From Daucus carota subsp. sativus (lineage: Eukaryota; Streptophyta; Magnoliopsida; Apiales; Apiaceae), in NCBI RefSeq assembly GCF_001625215.2, contig NC_030381.2:51607214-51671213 (forward strand): a stretch of 64,000 nucleotides of DNA, written 5' to 3'. Shown piece after piece: positions 33,824 to 44,359 of the stretch (the first letter of the stretch is position 1; each line of letters opens with the position of its first letter). The translations under genes and the position numbers were made by a program. A model generated the notes under the pieces. It did not search any database. It was given only the letters and a program-made list of their open reading frames with translations, and was not told where the DNA came from.

Positions 33824-35334
33824 ATGTCGCTTCCCCAGGATTTAATTGATCTAGTACTATTTCGCCTCCCCGTGAAGCCTCTCCTTCGTTGTCGATGTGT
33901 GTGTAAAGGATGGTGCTCTCTTATCGATAGCAATGCTTTCGTTAAGAAGCATCATAAAAGAATGATTGAGTGCAGTACTCGTGGTGTCATTATCAGTGGT
34001 TTTGATGGCAAGTTTTACTTGACGGATTTCGAGTCGTTGGACGGAGGTGGTGATGAGGCTGTTGCTGTACCGATGAATGGTCCGGTCAAGAGTATTGTTT
34101 CGGGTGCTGAGTTTTTTGGTGCTGCAAATGGATTAGTGTGTTTGTCGAAGAATCAGATGAATGAGCTTTTTATATTGAATCCGTCGACGAGGAAGGCTAG
34201 GAAGATACCTAGTGCACCAGCTTATTTTCCGCGTTCTTTTGATAGCTCCGAGATTGGGCTCTGTGGTTTTGGGTATGATCATGTTAATGATGATTACAAG
34301 ATTGTCAAGATCGGGGAGTGTCATGTTAAGTTTCGTGGCATATTGGTCATAGTTTACAGCCTCAAAACAAATTCGTGGAAACGGATTCAGAATGTTCCTA
34401 GTAAAAACACTCAGTTTTTAGGAGATCGGGGCTTATTTGCAAATGGAGCTCTGCATTGGTTTACGATCAGTGGTATAATGGATTTTGCAAACATTGTTAG
34501 TTATGATCTTGGGCTTGAAATGTTTAAAGAGATCCCTTTTCCTCCTCACGGGACATTTGGCAGGAGTTTGGTTCCTGTTGAAGAATCCTTTGGGATACTA
34601 TATAACTACCCCAGTCGTGTGGATGTGTGGCTGATGAATAACTCCGGTGAAGGAAATCTTTGGTCTAAAGTGCTTTCGCTGAAGCAGGCTGGTCCCCTCG
34701 GGCCCTTTAGCTTTGTTAGACCTGTTGCTTTTTCCAAGTGTCACAAAAATGTACTTCTGGAGGTGGACAGAGCAAAACTTGTGTGGTACGACATTAAAAG
34801 GAAGAGAGTCAAGAATGTTAGGATTCATGGAATTCCAAACAGTTTTGAGTCTTATCTATTCATTGAGAGTCTCTTACAGATCACCAATGATAAGGAGGAT
34901 AAGCTGCTGCAGAAGCCATCTCAAGACAATCAGGGAAAGAAAGAGCAAAAGAAAAGGTACTAAATGTTCTGTCATTTGTGTGGTGTATGCTTCAATTACA
35001 TATTAGTTTTTTATGTCACGTTGGCTGGGACATTCTTAATGTGTGCTAGGCATGATGTATTAGGTATCGTATATCCTATAATAAATGAGCATTATGAAGA
35101 AAGACATTTATGTGTAGATATAGTAATATGGGAGTAATTACATGCCTGCACGGGTTTGGCAGTTCTCCACTGCAACTGCCTAAAACATTTTCTTGCTCTT
35201 TCTTGGATTTCATGTACAGTGTTATGTATTGTCATATTGATTCATCTGACTCTGTTCTAATGGCAAGTTTAAGTGTTGTCCTCGTCTCTTGCAGGGATGG
35301 TTTCCTTTCCAAGGGATTTAAACTGAGGCTGTAA
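33824..35334 (+). CDS. F-box/FBA protein with tail micro-exon (gene C)
   Basis: Exons 33824-34956 and 35295-35334, 390 residues. F-box at residues 3-45 (DLIDLVLFRLPVKPLLRCRC, CKGWCSLIDS); FBA region with AANGLVCLSKNQMNELFILNP (residue about 103), CGFGYDHVNDDYKIVKIG, YSLKTNSWKRIQNVPS, LHWF, YDLGLEMFKEIPFP and LVWYDIKRKRVKNV. The linker is KEQKK; exon 2 gives DGFLSKGFKLRL then TAA, the closest to the tail consensus. Its intron is the shortest first intron in the array (338 nt). A 3' UTR intron (35374-36022) starts 39 nt after the stop and holds a decayed Stowaway-like MITE. A putative SCF substrate receptor. Confidence 0.88.
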
Positions 35335-35683
35335 TATGTGGACAATTAACATCTGAATGAGTAAGCTAACAAGGTAAAACCTTTTTAAAATCTGAATCAG
35401 TTGTCAGAAATCTTTTTTTTTTATTTGTTTGTTGTATATTAATTAGTTATTTAGTTGGTTCTTCTGAGGCAACCTTTTTTTTTTTCATTGAAGTATTTAC
35501 TTTTGTTGGTTTGTGAACCATTAAACGTTTCTTCAATAAAACACTACTAGTACTTCATATAGTGATGAACTGCACACAAATGCATGCAACGTTCAACCTA
35601 ATTAGTTCGTATTTAAACTTTTTGAACTTGTTTGAGGCTTTCAAAAATAAATAAAAAAACAATGTTCAGAGTATTAATAATTA

Positions 35684-35941
35684 CTCCTGCTGTCCCTAAA
35701 TACATGTCTATTATGATTTTTGACTAGTCAAATTGGCTATAGTTTGACTAAAATTTATATTTATTATATAATTGGAAAAAAATAAAAAAAATCATACCAC
35801 TGAAAAGTAGATCTAGTCTATTTCAATCTATAACTTTCAGTTTCTCAAAATAACGATTGAATACTTTTTAATGTTTAGTCAAAGATTGGTCAATTCGACT
35901 TCTAGAAGATTAAATGGACATGTAATTAGGGACCGAGGGAA
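35684..35941. mobile_element. Decayed Stowaway-like MITE in the gene C 3' UTR intron
   Basis: The left end TACTCCTGCTGTCCCTAAAT resembles the common TA-CTCCCTCCGTCCC Stowaway end; the right end AGGGACCGAGGGA resembles its inverse. An internal TTTGACT/AGTCAAA pairing is visible. The right TA is not clear. Diverged. Confidence 0.5.
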
Positions 35942-36022
35942 AATAATCAATTAGCAATAGTTCTATCATAATTTTGAGGTTGTTGCCTGAGAAGATACAT
36001 TGTGTATAACTTTGTATTTCAG

Positions 36023-38093
36023 GAATGCATTTGCGATGGTAGAGGAGTTGAGCTGTTTCTATATTTTGGAACAGAAGGGAGCTGACCTGAGCGATGGATA
36101 TATTTGATGTTTGTCATTGCTTATTGCTCCATCCCCTTTTGTTTGTTAACTTTGTTGTTGGTAAGTGTTTTAGTGAAACAAGTACACTTTTAGTTTAAGA
36201 ATTTGGATCTGAATGCTTTGTTTAAGATGTTGTCTATTATTTCCAGTATTGGATTGTTTAATTAAAAGGATTATCGTCTTTATTATATATATAATATATG
36301 TTGAATTTGGATATAGAGCTGCCTTTGCATATCCACAAGGGTTATTTGTGTGTTGCTCTTATTTCTTAGACCATGTTATGTAGAGGTTATGGTAATAATT
36401 CAGTCAGTGCACTGATAAAGCAGTGATCAAACTCTCCACAATTGAATTGCACAAACAAATTACATAACAGTTTCTTAGACCAAGTGCAACGTGGAGTACG
36501 GAAATGACTTGAATTATTGTCAATTTTGTTCTATGATATCTCCCGTGGATGGGGAGTTTTCTCTAAGTCAGCAGTGGATCCTAGATACAGGAGACCCCTT
36601 TTACAGAGATTTGATATATCTTATGATGGTACTGATTCGTCTTCTCCCCCTGTAAAACAAATATTTAGTTCTCCAAATCATTTATATAGGAAAGAGATAA
36701 AGGTCATGAGGCATTTATGTTGTGCGCCAAAGTGTTTTGAGTGAAGGAGAGAAGAACGGAAGAGATGATTAGTTAATGAATTTTTATGCTGAGCTTTTTG
36801 ATATGGAGGAGAGTTTATAAATGTAATAAAAAGTGTTATACGAGACAATCTTCCTCGGTCATCCCAGAAATGGGACGAAAACTTTTGGGGAAGATTGGAG
36901 TAAGAATTTTCTCCTTCATTTCAGACTCGAGAGAATAGTGTTTGGTTTAAATTTTGTCATGTGGTTGAAAATATTTAAAATGCAAGACAGTAAAGTATGG
37001 GGATTATTTTTTACTTTTCTTATAATTTAGTCTTACATGTTATGGATGAGTATTTGTCTAAATACTTTTTTGATGAGTTACAGTCGAACTCAGAGCGTGT
37101 GTTGAATGTATTTATTTTGAGTTTTAAGAAAAGGACACACATTTTTTTTGTCATAAGACTTTCACGTTAGTGAATTATACTGAAAAAAAAATTTTATCTA
37201 ACCAAAAGATGTTGAAAAGTCCCACAAGAAATTAGATTAAGTTTTTGATGTCCGAAAAAACACTCGAAAAAAAGAGCAAAATTCGCGGAACTACGAAGAA
37301 AAGAGGATTTTAATTCAAAAAAGTGTACGGACTAAGCAAAGATCATATAAAATGGACGCTAGAATTTTGTTTTAAAAATTCTAAATTTATTAAAAATTGT
37401 TGAGTAATATTTGAATAATATTTTATCGATTATAATGAGAGAAAATAATCAAAAAAATCTCCAATTTTTTACGACTGGATTAATCGATTAATTTTTTAAT
37501 TTACAATTTTGCAACCGCCGGCCCGAGTTTTCAGGGTGATAACATCAATGTCAAAGCTACGGTTGCAATAACGAAAGGACCAATCAATCAATTAAAATCC
37601 CACGAACCCGGAGAAGTTTTTATTTTTTTGACACGAACCCGGGAAGTTACAGTACTTCTCAAAACTCAACACAATAAAATTTCAATTAAAATATTAAATT
37701 ATCTATTTAAGCTAAACTACCCCATAAGTATACAGCAACTCGTAACCTAATTTTGAAGTCGGAACTCTACAACAGCGGACACAAGTAAGTTTCTCAAAAT
37801 CCCTTCTCTTGTCTTCACAATCGCACGTATGTATAATGTCTGAATGTGTGTATATATCTTTGTCTTCGTGTGTATCTTTATTAAGATTCATCAGTTTGTG
37901 TTTGTAATATTGTGCTAGCTTATAAAACATAAGTACTTCAAGATTTTGCATGTTTAATGAAATTGATCATCAATCATTTATCACTCTGTGTTCATATTTT
38001 CATACTGCTTTGTTTACCTACTTATTGCAGATTTGTATTATTCAAAAGAATCAAAACTATATATCTCTGAAACCCTAGGCTACATTTCTTGAA
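36023..38093. other. 3' UTR exon of gene C, spacer, and gene D leader
   Basis: 36023 to about 36180 is the terminal UTR exon of gene C (after TATTTCAG). 36200-37680 shows no supported gene; frames at 36517 and 36833 have no recognisable motif. A probable non-coding first exon of gene D ends at 37784; its leader intron is 37785-38030 (GTAAGT ... TTATTGCAG), followed by 63 nt of leader to the ATG. Confidence 0.55.
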
Positions 38094-40518
38094 ATGGCGC
38101 TTATTCAAGATTTGATCGGTGAAGTTCTGTGTCGTGTACCCGTTAAGCCGCTTCTTCGCTTTAGATGCGTGTCTAAAGATTGGTGCTCGCTTATTGATAG
38201 CAATGTGTTTGCTAAGAAACATATTAGAACTGCTCTTGAGTTTGGTACTGGTGGTGGTCTTATTGTTAATGATGAGGCTGGAAGGTGTTACGTGGTGGAT
38301 TCCGAGGGTGTTGATGTTGGGAGTGATGAAGCTGTTGCGGTAGGAATAAAGGATCCGCTGATGTCTCTTATCCATGGTGCTGAAGTTCTTGGGGCTGCAA
38401 ATGGATTATGTTGTGTGGCAAAAAGTGAGATGAGTAATATTTTACTATTTAATCCAATGACCAGGAAGGGTAGGGAGATATTAGTTGTCCCTGCTCCCAT
38501 TTGTGGCTTTGGATATGATCCTGTTAATGATGACTACAAGGTTGTCAAGATTGCAGAAGGTAAGACGCAGTTTTTTGTCTTTGTTTACAGCCTCAAAACC
38601 AATTCTTGGAAGCGGGTTCTGAATGTTCCAAGTAAGGTTAGTTTCCTTTCGAAATGGGGTGTGTTTGCTGGTGGAGCTCTGTATTGGTTGGCGAGTAAGA
38701 ATCCAGGGAAGGGCTTAGATACCATAGTTAGTTTTGATCTCGGACTTGAACAGTTCAAGGGGGTTCCTCTTCCCCCCGCTGATAATAAAATTGTCAACAC
38801 CAATAGTAGGTTTATGGTTCCTGTTGGAGAATTGCTTTGTATCTTTGATAGCTATCCCAATCATAGTATTGACGTGTGGCTGATGAATAAAAACGGGTCA
38901 GAAAATCCATGGTACAAAGCATTCACTGTGAAGCAACCCAGACGGCACGGTTCTGAGTTTCTTAGGCCTCTTGCTTTTTCCAAGAGTCAGACAGTTTTAC
39001 TTCTGCAGGTGGGCAACACAAAACTTATGTGGTATGACCTTGAAAAGAAGACGTTCAAGAATGTTGGGATTCGTGGTATTCGGATGAACTTTTATGCTTA
39101 CCTATACAATGAGAGTCTCTTACAGCTCGCCGAGGATAAGCCACCCCAGAAGCCATTGCAAGACAAGACAATTCAGAAGCCATCTCAAGACGAGCAACAG
39201 AAGAAACAGCAGAAGAAAAGGTACAGAATGTTTTTGTGACACATGAAACTATTTCCTTAATTTCCCTATTATTTCGGATTTTGATTTCCACAGTTTTGGT
39301 TCTACATATATTCACTTCAAAGGCACTTACAAATGAAGTTGGCTGGAACAATAATATCGAGTGCTTGACATAATGTAGTAGGTGCTCTGAAGCCTATACT
39401 TGATAAGCAGGCTAAACAAAACCAATCTTGTACAAGTATATACTGGAGTACATTTTAAATGTTTCCATAGATTTGGTGGTTCAGTACTGTGGCTAGGTTT
39501 TCTTTTTCCATCTCAATTTGGGTTTATGGTACCTTACTGTAGATGTATGTGATTTTCTAAACAATTTTCCTTGTTCAATAAAATATAGAGTAGGTTGTTG
39601 TTTGTCACCTTAGTCTAGTGGTATGGATCATGATACAATTTCTTTCTAGTGAAGCTGTACACATGAAACTTGAATAATCATTATGCTGTCATGCGACTGA
39701 CTTTACTGTAATGTTACAAATATCACCTGTCTTTATGCTACAATTTGCTTTGTTCTTTGAGTTATACAAGTTATGGAAGTGATTAACATCTTTCTTGCTT
39801 ACCTTTATTAGAATTATGCTCTCTTCACTATAAATATTTATGGTGTTTATATTCATTTATTTTTTAGTCCGGGTTGTGTGTCAAGGTGATCTATCTTACA
39901 AGTGAGACAATCAGATGATAATGTTTTTGGTATTGAGAGAGCTCCTATCTCAGTTAGACTCTTTCTCTTTCCCTGCCTCTGGCCCCAAATTCTTAGATGT
40001 CTTCTTACTCTGCACCTGTAGCCATTAGAAGAAAACATTTTTTTTTATGTCATCTGGTTTATTCATTTATTATTTTGCTGTTTTTAAGAGTTCTTTTGTT
40101 GACTGATATTAAATAAAATTATGAAAACTCTGAATTATATATATATATATATATATAAAGAGAGAGTTAAGTAACTACATCTACAGCAAAAGATTATAAT
40201 GAGACTGAGCTTCAATCAATTGGAAAAATAAAAAAATTGCTGCCTACCTCTACATTTCTACTGCAGTAATTATAATTACAGTAGTTTCAATTGCGATAGC
40301 ATGATCATGACCTATTGTGGATGATATTTGACAAGAACTTACCCATCACTTGGAATGCTATCTTCTTTTTGTCGATTTCTTGCTGTTTTGATATAAATTC
40401 TGTTAAAATTTTGCTCCCAGGACTAATGCTTTTTTGTTGCTAGTATATTGACGAATTTTTTGACCTTGTCTCTTGCAGGGATGGTTTTCTTTCCAAGGGA
40501 TTCAATTTGAGGCTCTAA
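38094..40518 (+). CDS. F-box/FBA protein with tail micro-exon (gene D)
   Basis: Exons 38094-39220 and 40479-40518, 388 residues. F-box at residues 3-45 (DLIGEVLCRVPVKPLLRFRC, SKDWCSLIDS); FBA region with AANGLCCVAKSEMSNILLFNP (residue about 101), CGFGYDPVNDDYKVVKIA, YSLKTNSWKRV, LYWLAS, FDLGLEQFKGVPLP and LMWYDLEKKTFKNV. It lacks about 10 residues before CGFGYD that its neighbours have. The linker holds an extra DKxxQKPxQD unit, a short internal duplication. Exon 2 gives DGFLSKGFNLRL then TAA. A 3' UTR intron (40530-40725) starts 11 nt after the stop. A leader intron precedes the ATG (37785-38030). A putative SCF substrate receptor. Confidence 0.88.
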
Positions 40519-40725
40519 GATACCTGGAGGTAGATATATTTTTCTAAATCTAAATATATTGCCGTACATTTTTTTTTATTTTTTTTGCCATTTTGATAAT
40601 ATCACCTCTTTCTGTTAAAGTTTTCGCTTCATTTAAATGCAAAATTAAAAAGTCTGCATCTCAAGTCCAATCGTGTTACCTGATAAGATGGTTTATTATT
40701 ACTTTGTAATGCATGAATGTATCAG

Positions 40726-41499
40726 ATATGGGAGATAAGCAGACCTGTAGATCTTTTGGAGCAGAAGAGAGTTGACCCAGGGGGCAGATATATTGATGTG
40801 CTTGGCATAATTTATTGTCCCCTGTGCTTTTGTTTATTGTTTATTTAAACAAAACACTGTTAGAATTTTTGAATCAGGAAGTAACTGATGTTTATATCTG
40901 ATGTTATCTTCTGTTAGACTAATATTTCTGCTGGTTTGTTTGTTGAAAACAATTACTCCCATTGGTATATATTTTGAATATGGACAGAGTTATGTTGTTC
41001 ATCTAAGAGAGTTCATTCCAATTTGGTGGGCAAAGTTATATAACAGCGTTATGCTGTGTAATTTAGTGCACTTTAACGTATGGAAAAACTCTCTGGGAAT
41101 TTGTAGGGTTTTAATTCGAGACCATTGTTGATTTTGATTTGAAATCATGTATTTGGCCCCTACAATCCTTTCTTAAGCAGGAGGTAAAAAGTAGTAGCAA
41201 TCAGAAGATGTCTCAACTCAGCAAGTTAAACGGCATTATGAAAATTAGAGCATTACAAGTTATAGAGGCTGCTCTCTTTACAATAATAGATATGCACCAC
41301 CAGAGGCCTAACCAATGTATCAACAGTGGCTTTACTTAAAACCTCTGAATTTTCGAAAAGAATATAATTTTTGTATGATAATCTTTTAAAAAAAACAATA
41401 TTGTTAATAATAAATTTCAGTTTTAATCCCACTGAAAAACTGTGCTTATAGTAATAGATTTAATTTGACACTAGTGCTTGCACCTTTAGAAAGTTATAC
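40726..41499. other. 3' UTR exon of gene D and spacer
   Basis: The terminal UTR exon begins at 40726 after ATCAG and shares GCAGAAGAGAGTTGACC with other members. The rest, to the inverted-duplication border near 41500, shows no supported gene. Confidence 0.5.
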
Positions 41500-41810
41500 G
41501 GATTCAAGACAAGACAGGATTCAAAATAAAAGAAAATACTACTAACAAACTTCTCAGCTTGCATTAAGTACTGAAGAAGTAAGCCATTATCACATTTATA
41601 AGTTGAGATGTGAGAAGAGAGTTTAACAAAGGTTGGAGCATCCAAAGTAGCCACAAGATAATCATCTTAAGATAGAGCAGACCACACCAAGGGAGACTAA
41701 GTCATTCTGATTTTAACAACTATATAAAACTGTTCAACAGTAAGGAGAACGTTATGCTGATAAAGCTGTAAATCAGTAATTCTGAGGACTCCCTTTTAGT
41801 AATCAGTAAA

Positions 41811-43088
41811 TCATATGCGAGGCCTTTTAGGTCCTGCTTCTTGAGCTTCAAATGACTCCCTTTTCCCCAACATGCAACTCATGTTCTGCGTAGGCTGTTG
41901 CCATGGCTGCTGTTGCTCCTGAACATTGTTGTTGATTTGCCTCGCTTCCTCCAATATATTATCTGACCAAGAACCAGCAGCATCAAGAAAACCCTCCAAG
42001 TCCAAAGATACATCACTGTTGGGCAGTGGGGGCTCCATCATCAGCACATTGTCAATATCTGTCCAGAAATCAGCACCAAACATATCATCTAAGTCAAAAT
42101 ATAATTCGTCTTGAGAGCCTCCGTTGAAATCTGATAATACTGTCCCTGGGTTTTGAAAACCCTCAACCGTAGGTATCACAGCTGGTTGGGCGGCTTCTTC
42201 ATTGTTGAGTCTCTGATCATCGTTGAGTACTTGTAATCTCTGACCCTCTTGTTCTTCAACAGTGGTAATCCCCCATGCATTATGATATAGTGGCATGCCT
42301 TGGTTTAGGATTGACCTATCGCAGCAAAAGGCATTCATCGGGGCCAGCAGATTCTGATAGATCACCTCATTACTCTCTCCATGAAATCTCTGATTCTCAT
42401 AACTCAATCCAGAACCATGAATATTAGAGGCCACCTCCTTTCCTGAATCGCGGAAACTATCAACCAACACTGCTTTTTCCCTCTCATCCTCAGTAGTACG
42501 AGTAGTCGCTGATTTCTTGCTTGCTTTAGACTTAGTACTGCCACGTCTTGCAGAAACATCTGTGGTGCTTATAACCTTGGCAGTTTTTGACATATCAAGA
42601 GTAATCCGACAAACCACATAATCATCATTCCCCTTGAGAAGAAACTCGTGCATATTCCAATAGTACTCCTTAACTCCATTATTCTCCAATCCATGAGTAT
42701 CATTAATCTGAAAAACCAACATCCTCCTCTCCCCAATAGGCCGATTATCACCATCCATGATCGTCTTACGACCTGTTTCAACATGCCACGTACCACAACC
42801 CGCTCTCCGGACGTAGTGTCCTTCATTACCCTCACCCGATGATGAGTCCTTATCTGCCATCCTTGTCAAACGAGTAAACACATGAACAGATTTTTGATGA
42901 CCAGAAGTTACCCATGCAGTGGAGGAGTCATCGAAAATCTCCCATGGAGTGGCGTTGGGACCGTAGATGTCCTTGTCCTGGATGAAATCCCAAGAAAGTG
43001 TCCCCTGAATCTTGGGTTTCAAGTAATTCTCCAAGAGCTGTTTGTCAGTGGGGCAAAACTTAAAACCTGTGGGAAGCTTCAAGGCCAT
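41811..43088 (-). CDS. Divergent NAC-domain transcription factor, intronless (NAC 1)
   Basis: A 425-residue protein. Residues 4 to about 160 form a NAC DNA-binding domain with recognisable subdomains: LPTGFKFCPTDKQLLENYL (A), DIYGPNATPWEIF (B/C region), GTWHVETGRKTI, GERRMLVFQI (D), and KEYYWNMHEFLLKG then YVVCRITL (E). The rest is a variable regulatory tail with an acidic stretch (YFDLDDMFGADFWTDI), a Gln-rich stretch and a basic end (GPKRPRI). It probably binds DNA in the nucleus as a dimer. Many NAC genes have introns within the NAC region; none is present here. The consensus HPTDEEL is FCPTDKQL, so DNA-binding specificity may differ. A minus-strand TATATATA lies at 43199-43206. It is the inverted partner of 57978-59231. 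Confidence 0.82.
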   Translation of the reverse strand: MALKLPTGFKFCPTDKQLLENYLKPKIQGTLSWDFIQDKDIYGPNATPWEIFDDSSTAWVTSGHQKSVHVFTRLTRMADKDSSSGEGNEGHYVRRAGCGTWHVETGRKTIMDGDNRPIGERRMLVFQINDTHGLENNGVKEYYWNMHEFLLKGNDDYVVCRITLDMSKTAKVISTTDVSARRGSTKSKASKKSATTRTTEDEREKAVLVDSFRDSGKEVASNIHGSGLSYENQRFHGESNEVIYQNLLAPMNAFCCDRSILNQGMPLYHNAWGITTVEEQEGQRLQVLNDDQRLNNEEAAQPAVIPTVEGFQNPGTVLSDFNGGSQDELYFDLDDMFGADFWTDIDNVLMMEPPLPNSDVSLDLEGFLDAAGSWSDNILEEARQINNNVQEQQQPWQQPTQNMSCMLGKRESFEAQEAGPKRPRI

Positions 43089-43198
43089 GATTGATTTATG
43101 ATGCTGGAAAGTGAAAGCTTAAGAGATGGATCGACTAGTGTTAAAACTTGTGGAGGCTGTAATGAATAAAAACGTGGTGAATATGACATGAAAAGGGG

Positions 43199-43206
43199 TA
43201 TATATA
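43199..43206 (-). promoter_or_regulatory. TATA box of NAC 1
   Basis: TATATATA about 110 nt before the ATG on the minus strand; the same box in the same context precedes NAC 2 (57847-57854). Confidence 0.6.
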
Positions 43207-43821
43207 GGCTGCAGTTTGAAGCACACGAAAGCAGGAAAGATTCTCGGAGGATTTACTATATTACCGCCACCGATCGACTTGGAGGATTTTGTATATGGCT
43301 TTAGAGTTTAGATATGAACATGTTATTGACGATTGCAAGGCTTTTAGATTGCAGTGTGTCCAGTTTAGTACGTAGTAGTAACTGTTTTTTCTATCAAAAC
43401 GGGCGTGTTGGTAGTACTACTGCTGCATTTGGTTTGTGTTTAAGAATTCTAGTTCTAGTGATGATTTTGAAACCCACATTAGTTTTGATCCCTCTTCTCG
43501 TATTCATGCACCAATGCCACGTGTGTCTTTGACTTTGAATAAAAGAGTTCTTGTCAAACTGGGTTTTTTTTGAGAAAAAATAATAATTCAAACTGGGTTG
43601 ATATATTTATACCATATTTGGGATATTTCCGATTATAGTAAAATCGTCAATATTTTAATTCAGCAAAAAAAAAATTTTAAAAATAATTTTAAGTAGGTGG
43701 TCAAAAACACCTGCAATTGTGTGGAAAAAGTCTTGGTATTTTATAATAAGGACCAGGGAGTACCTAATTATCATAATTTCGACAAGTTTATAATTTTTAT
43801 TTTTAAATATTATTTAAAGAT

Positions 43822-43977
43822 ATCCGGCTGAAACCCGAAAAAATCCGATGGATTGGATATGAGTTTTACATTTTTAACCTAAACCCCCGATCCGACCGAA
43901 ATATTACGGTTTGTATATGAATTTCATGAAACCTAACCCGATCCCCGATCCGAGATCCGACCCGATTGTCATCTCTG
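43822..43977. mobile_element. Partial hAT-like MITE end
   Basis: Repeated ATCCGA/CCCGA units and a right end ATTGTCATCTCTG (inverse CAGAGATGACAAT) resemble the right half of hAT MITEs of the type seen at 5530 and 24973. No matching left end was found, so borders and family are tentative. Confidence 0.35.
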
Positions 43978-43987
43978 TCACTGTCAC

Positions 43988-44138
43988 CGGTACACAGGGA
44001 AGATTAATACAGTTTTCAGGAAATAAAATGGTACTGTGCCGGAAAAGAACCGTCTATTAATCTCCCACCCACGGCACTGGTTCGGTACACTGGGAAGATT
44101 AATAGACAGTTTTCAGGAAAATAAATCGGTACTGTGCC
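43988..44138 (+). repeat. Direct repeat in the gene E promoter/leader
   Basis: A 53-56 bp unit beginning CGGTACAC and ending GGTACTGTGCC occurs at 43988-44040 and 44083-44138. The sequence between holds an inverted piece (GTCTATTAATCTCCC) that can pair with GGGAAGATTAATAGAC in the second copy. Confidence 0.75.
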
Positions 44139-44173
44139 CTAATGCACGTTAGTCTTCGATCACACATTCACAG

Positions 44174-44310
44174 GTAACTTCTTGTTCTTTCTCTCCGGTC
44201 TTTTTATCTGTACATTGTAGTTATGAAGTACTTGTTGACTCCGCATTACTCGAATATCTTTCTGTTTTTGTGAAAAATTATATATCATTTGTGGGAAATA
44301 CTTGTTGCAG
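44174..44310 (+). other. Leader intron of gene E
   Basis: Donor ACAG before GTAACT at 44174; acceptor TTGTTGCAG ending at 44310, followed by 49 nt of leader to the ATG. It matches the leader intron of gene D in position and acceptor sequence. Confidence 0.6.
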
Positions 44311-44359
44311 ATCTGTATGTGATCAATTCCATTGAGCCCTTGTGCCACATTCCTAAAAA

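Larger units (their letters stand above)
41500..43275 (-). repeat. Inverted duplication carrying NAC gene 1
   Basis: About 1.8 kb that matches 57783-59770 in the opposite orientation, covering promoter, coding region and 3' flank. The promoter match includes the TATATATA box and CTTTCGTGTGCTTCAAACTGC. The 3' flank match includes CGTTCTCCTTACTGTTGAA and AATGTGATAATGGC in inverse. The copy here lacks about 250 bp of 3' flank present in the other. Confidence 0.8.

Noticed and set aside
36517-37030. Two short plus-strand frames
   Set aside because: No recognisable domain, no paralogue in the window and no splice context.
40136-40160. AT dinucleotide run
   Set aside because: A simple microsatellite in the first intron of gene D.
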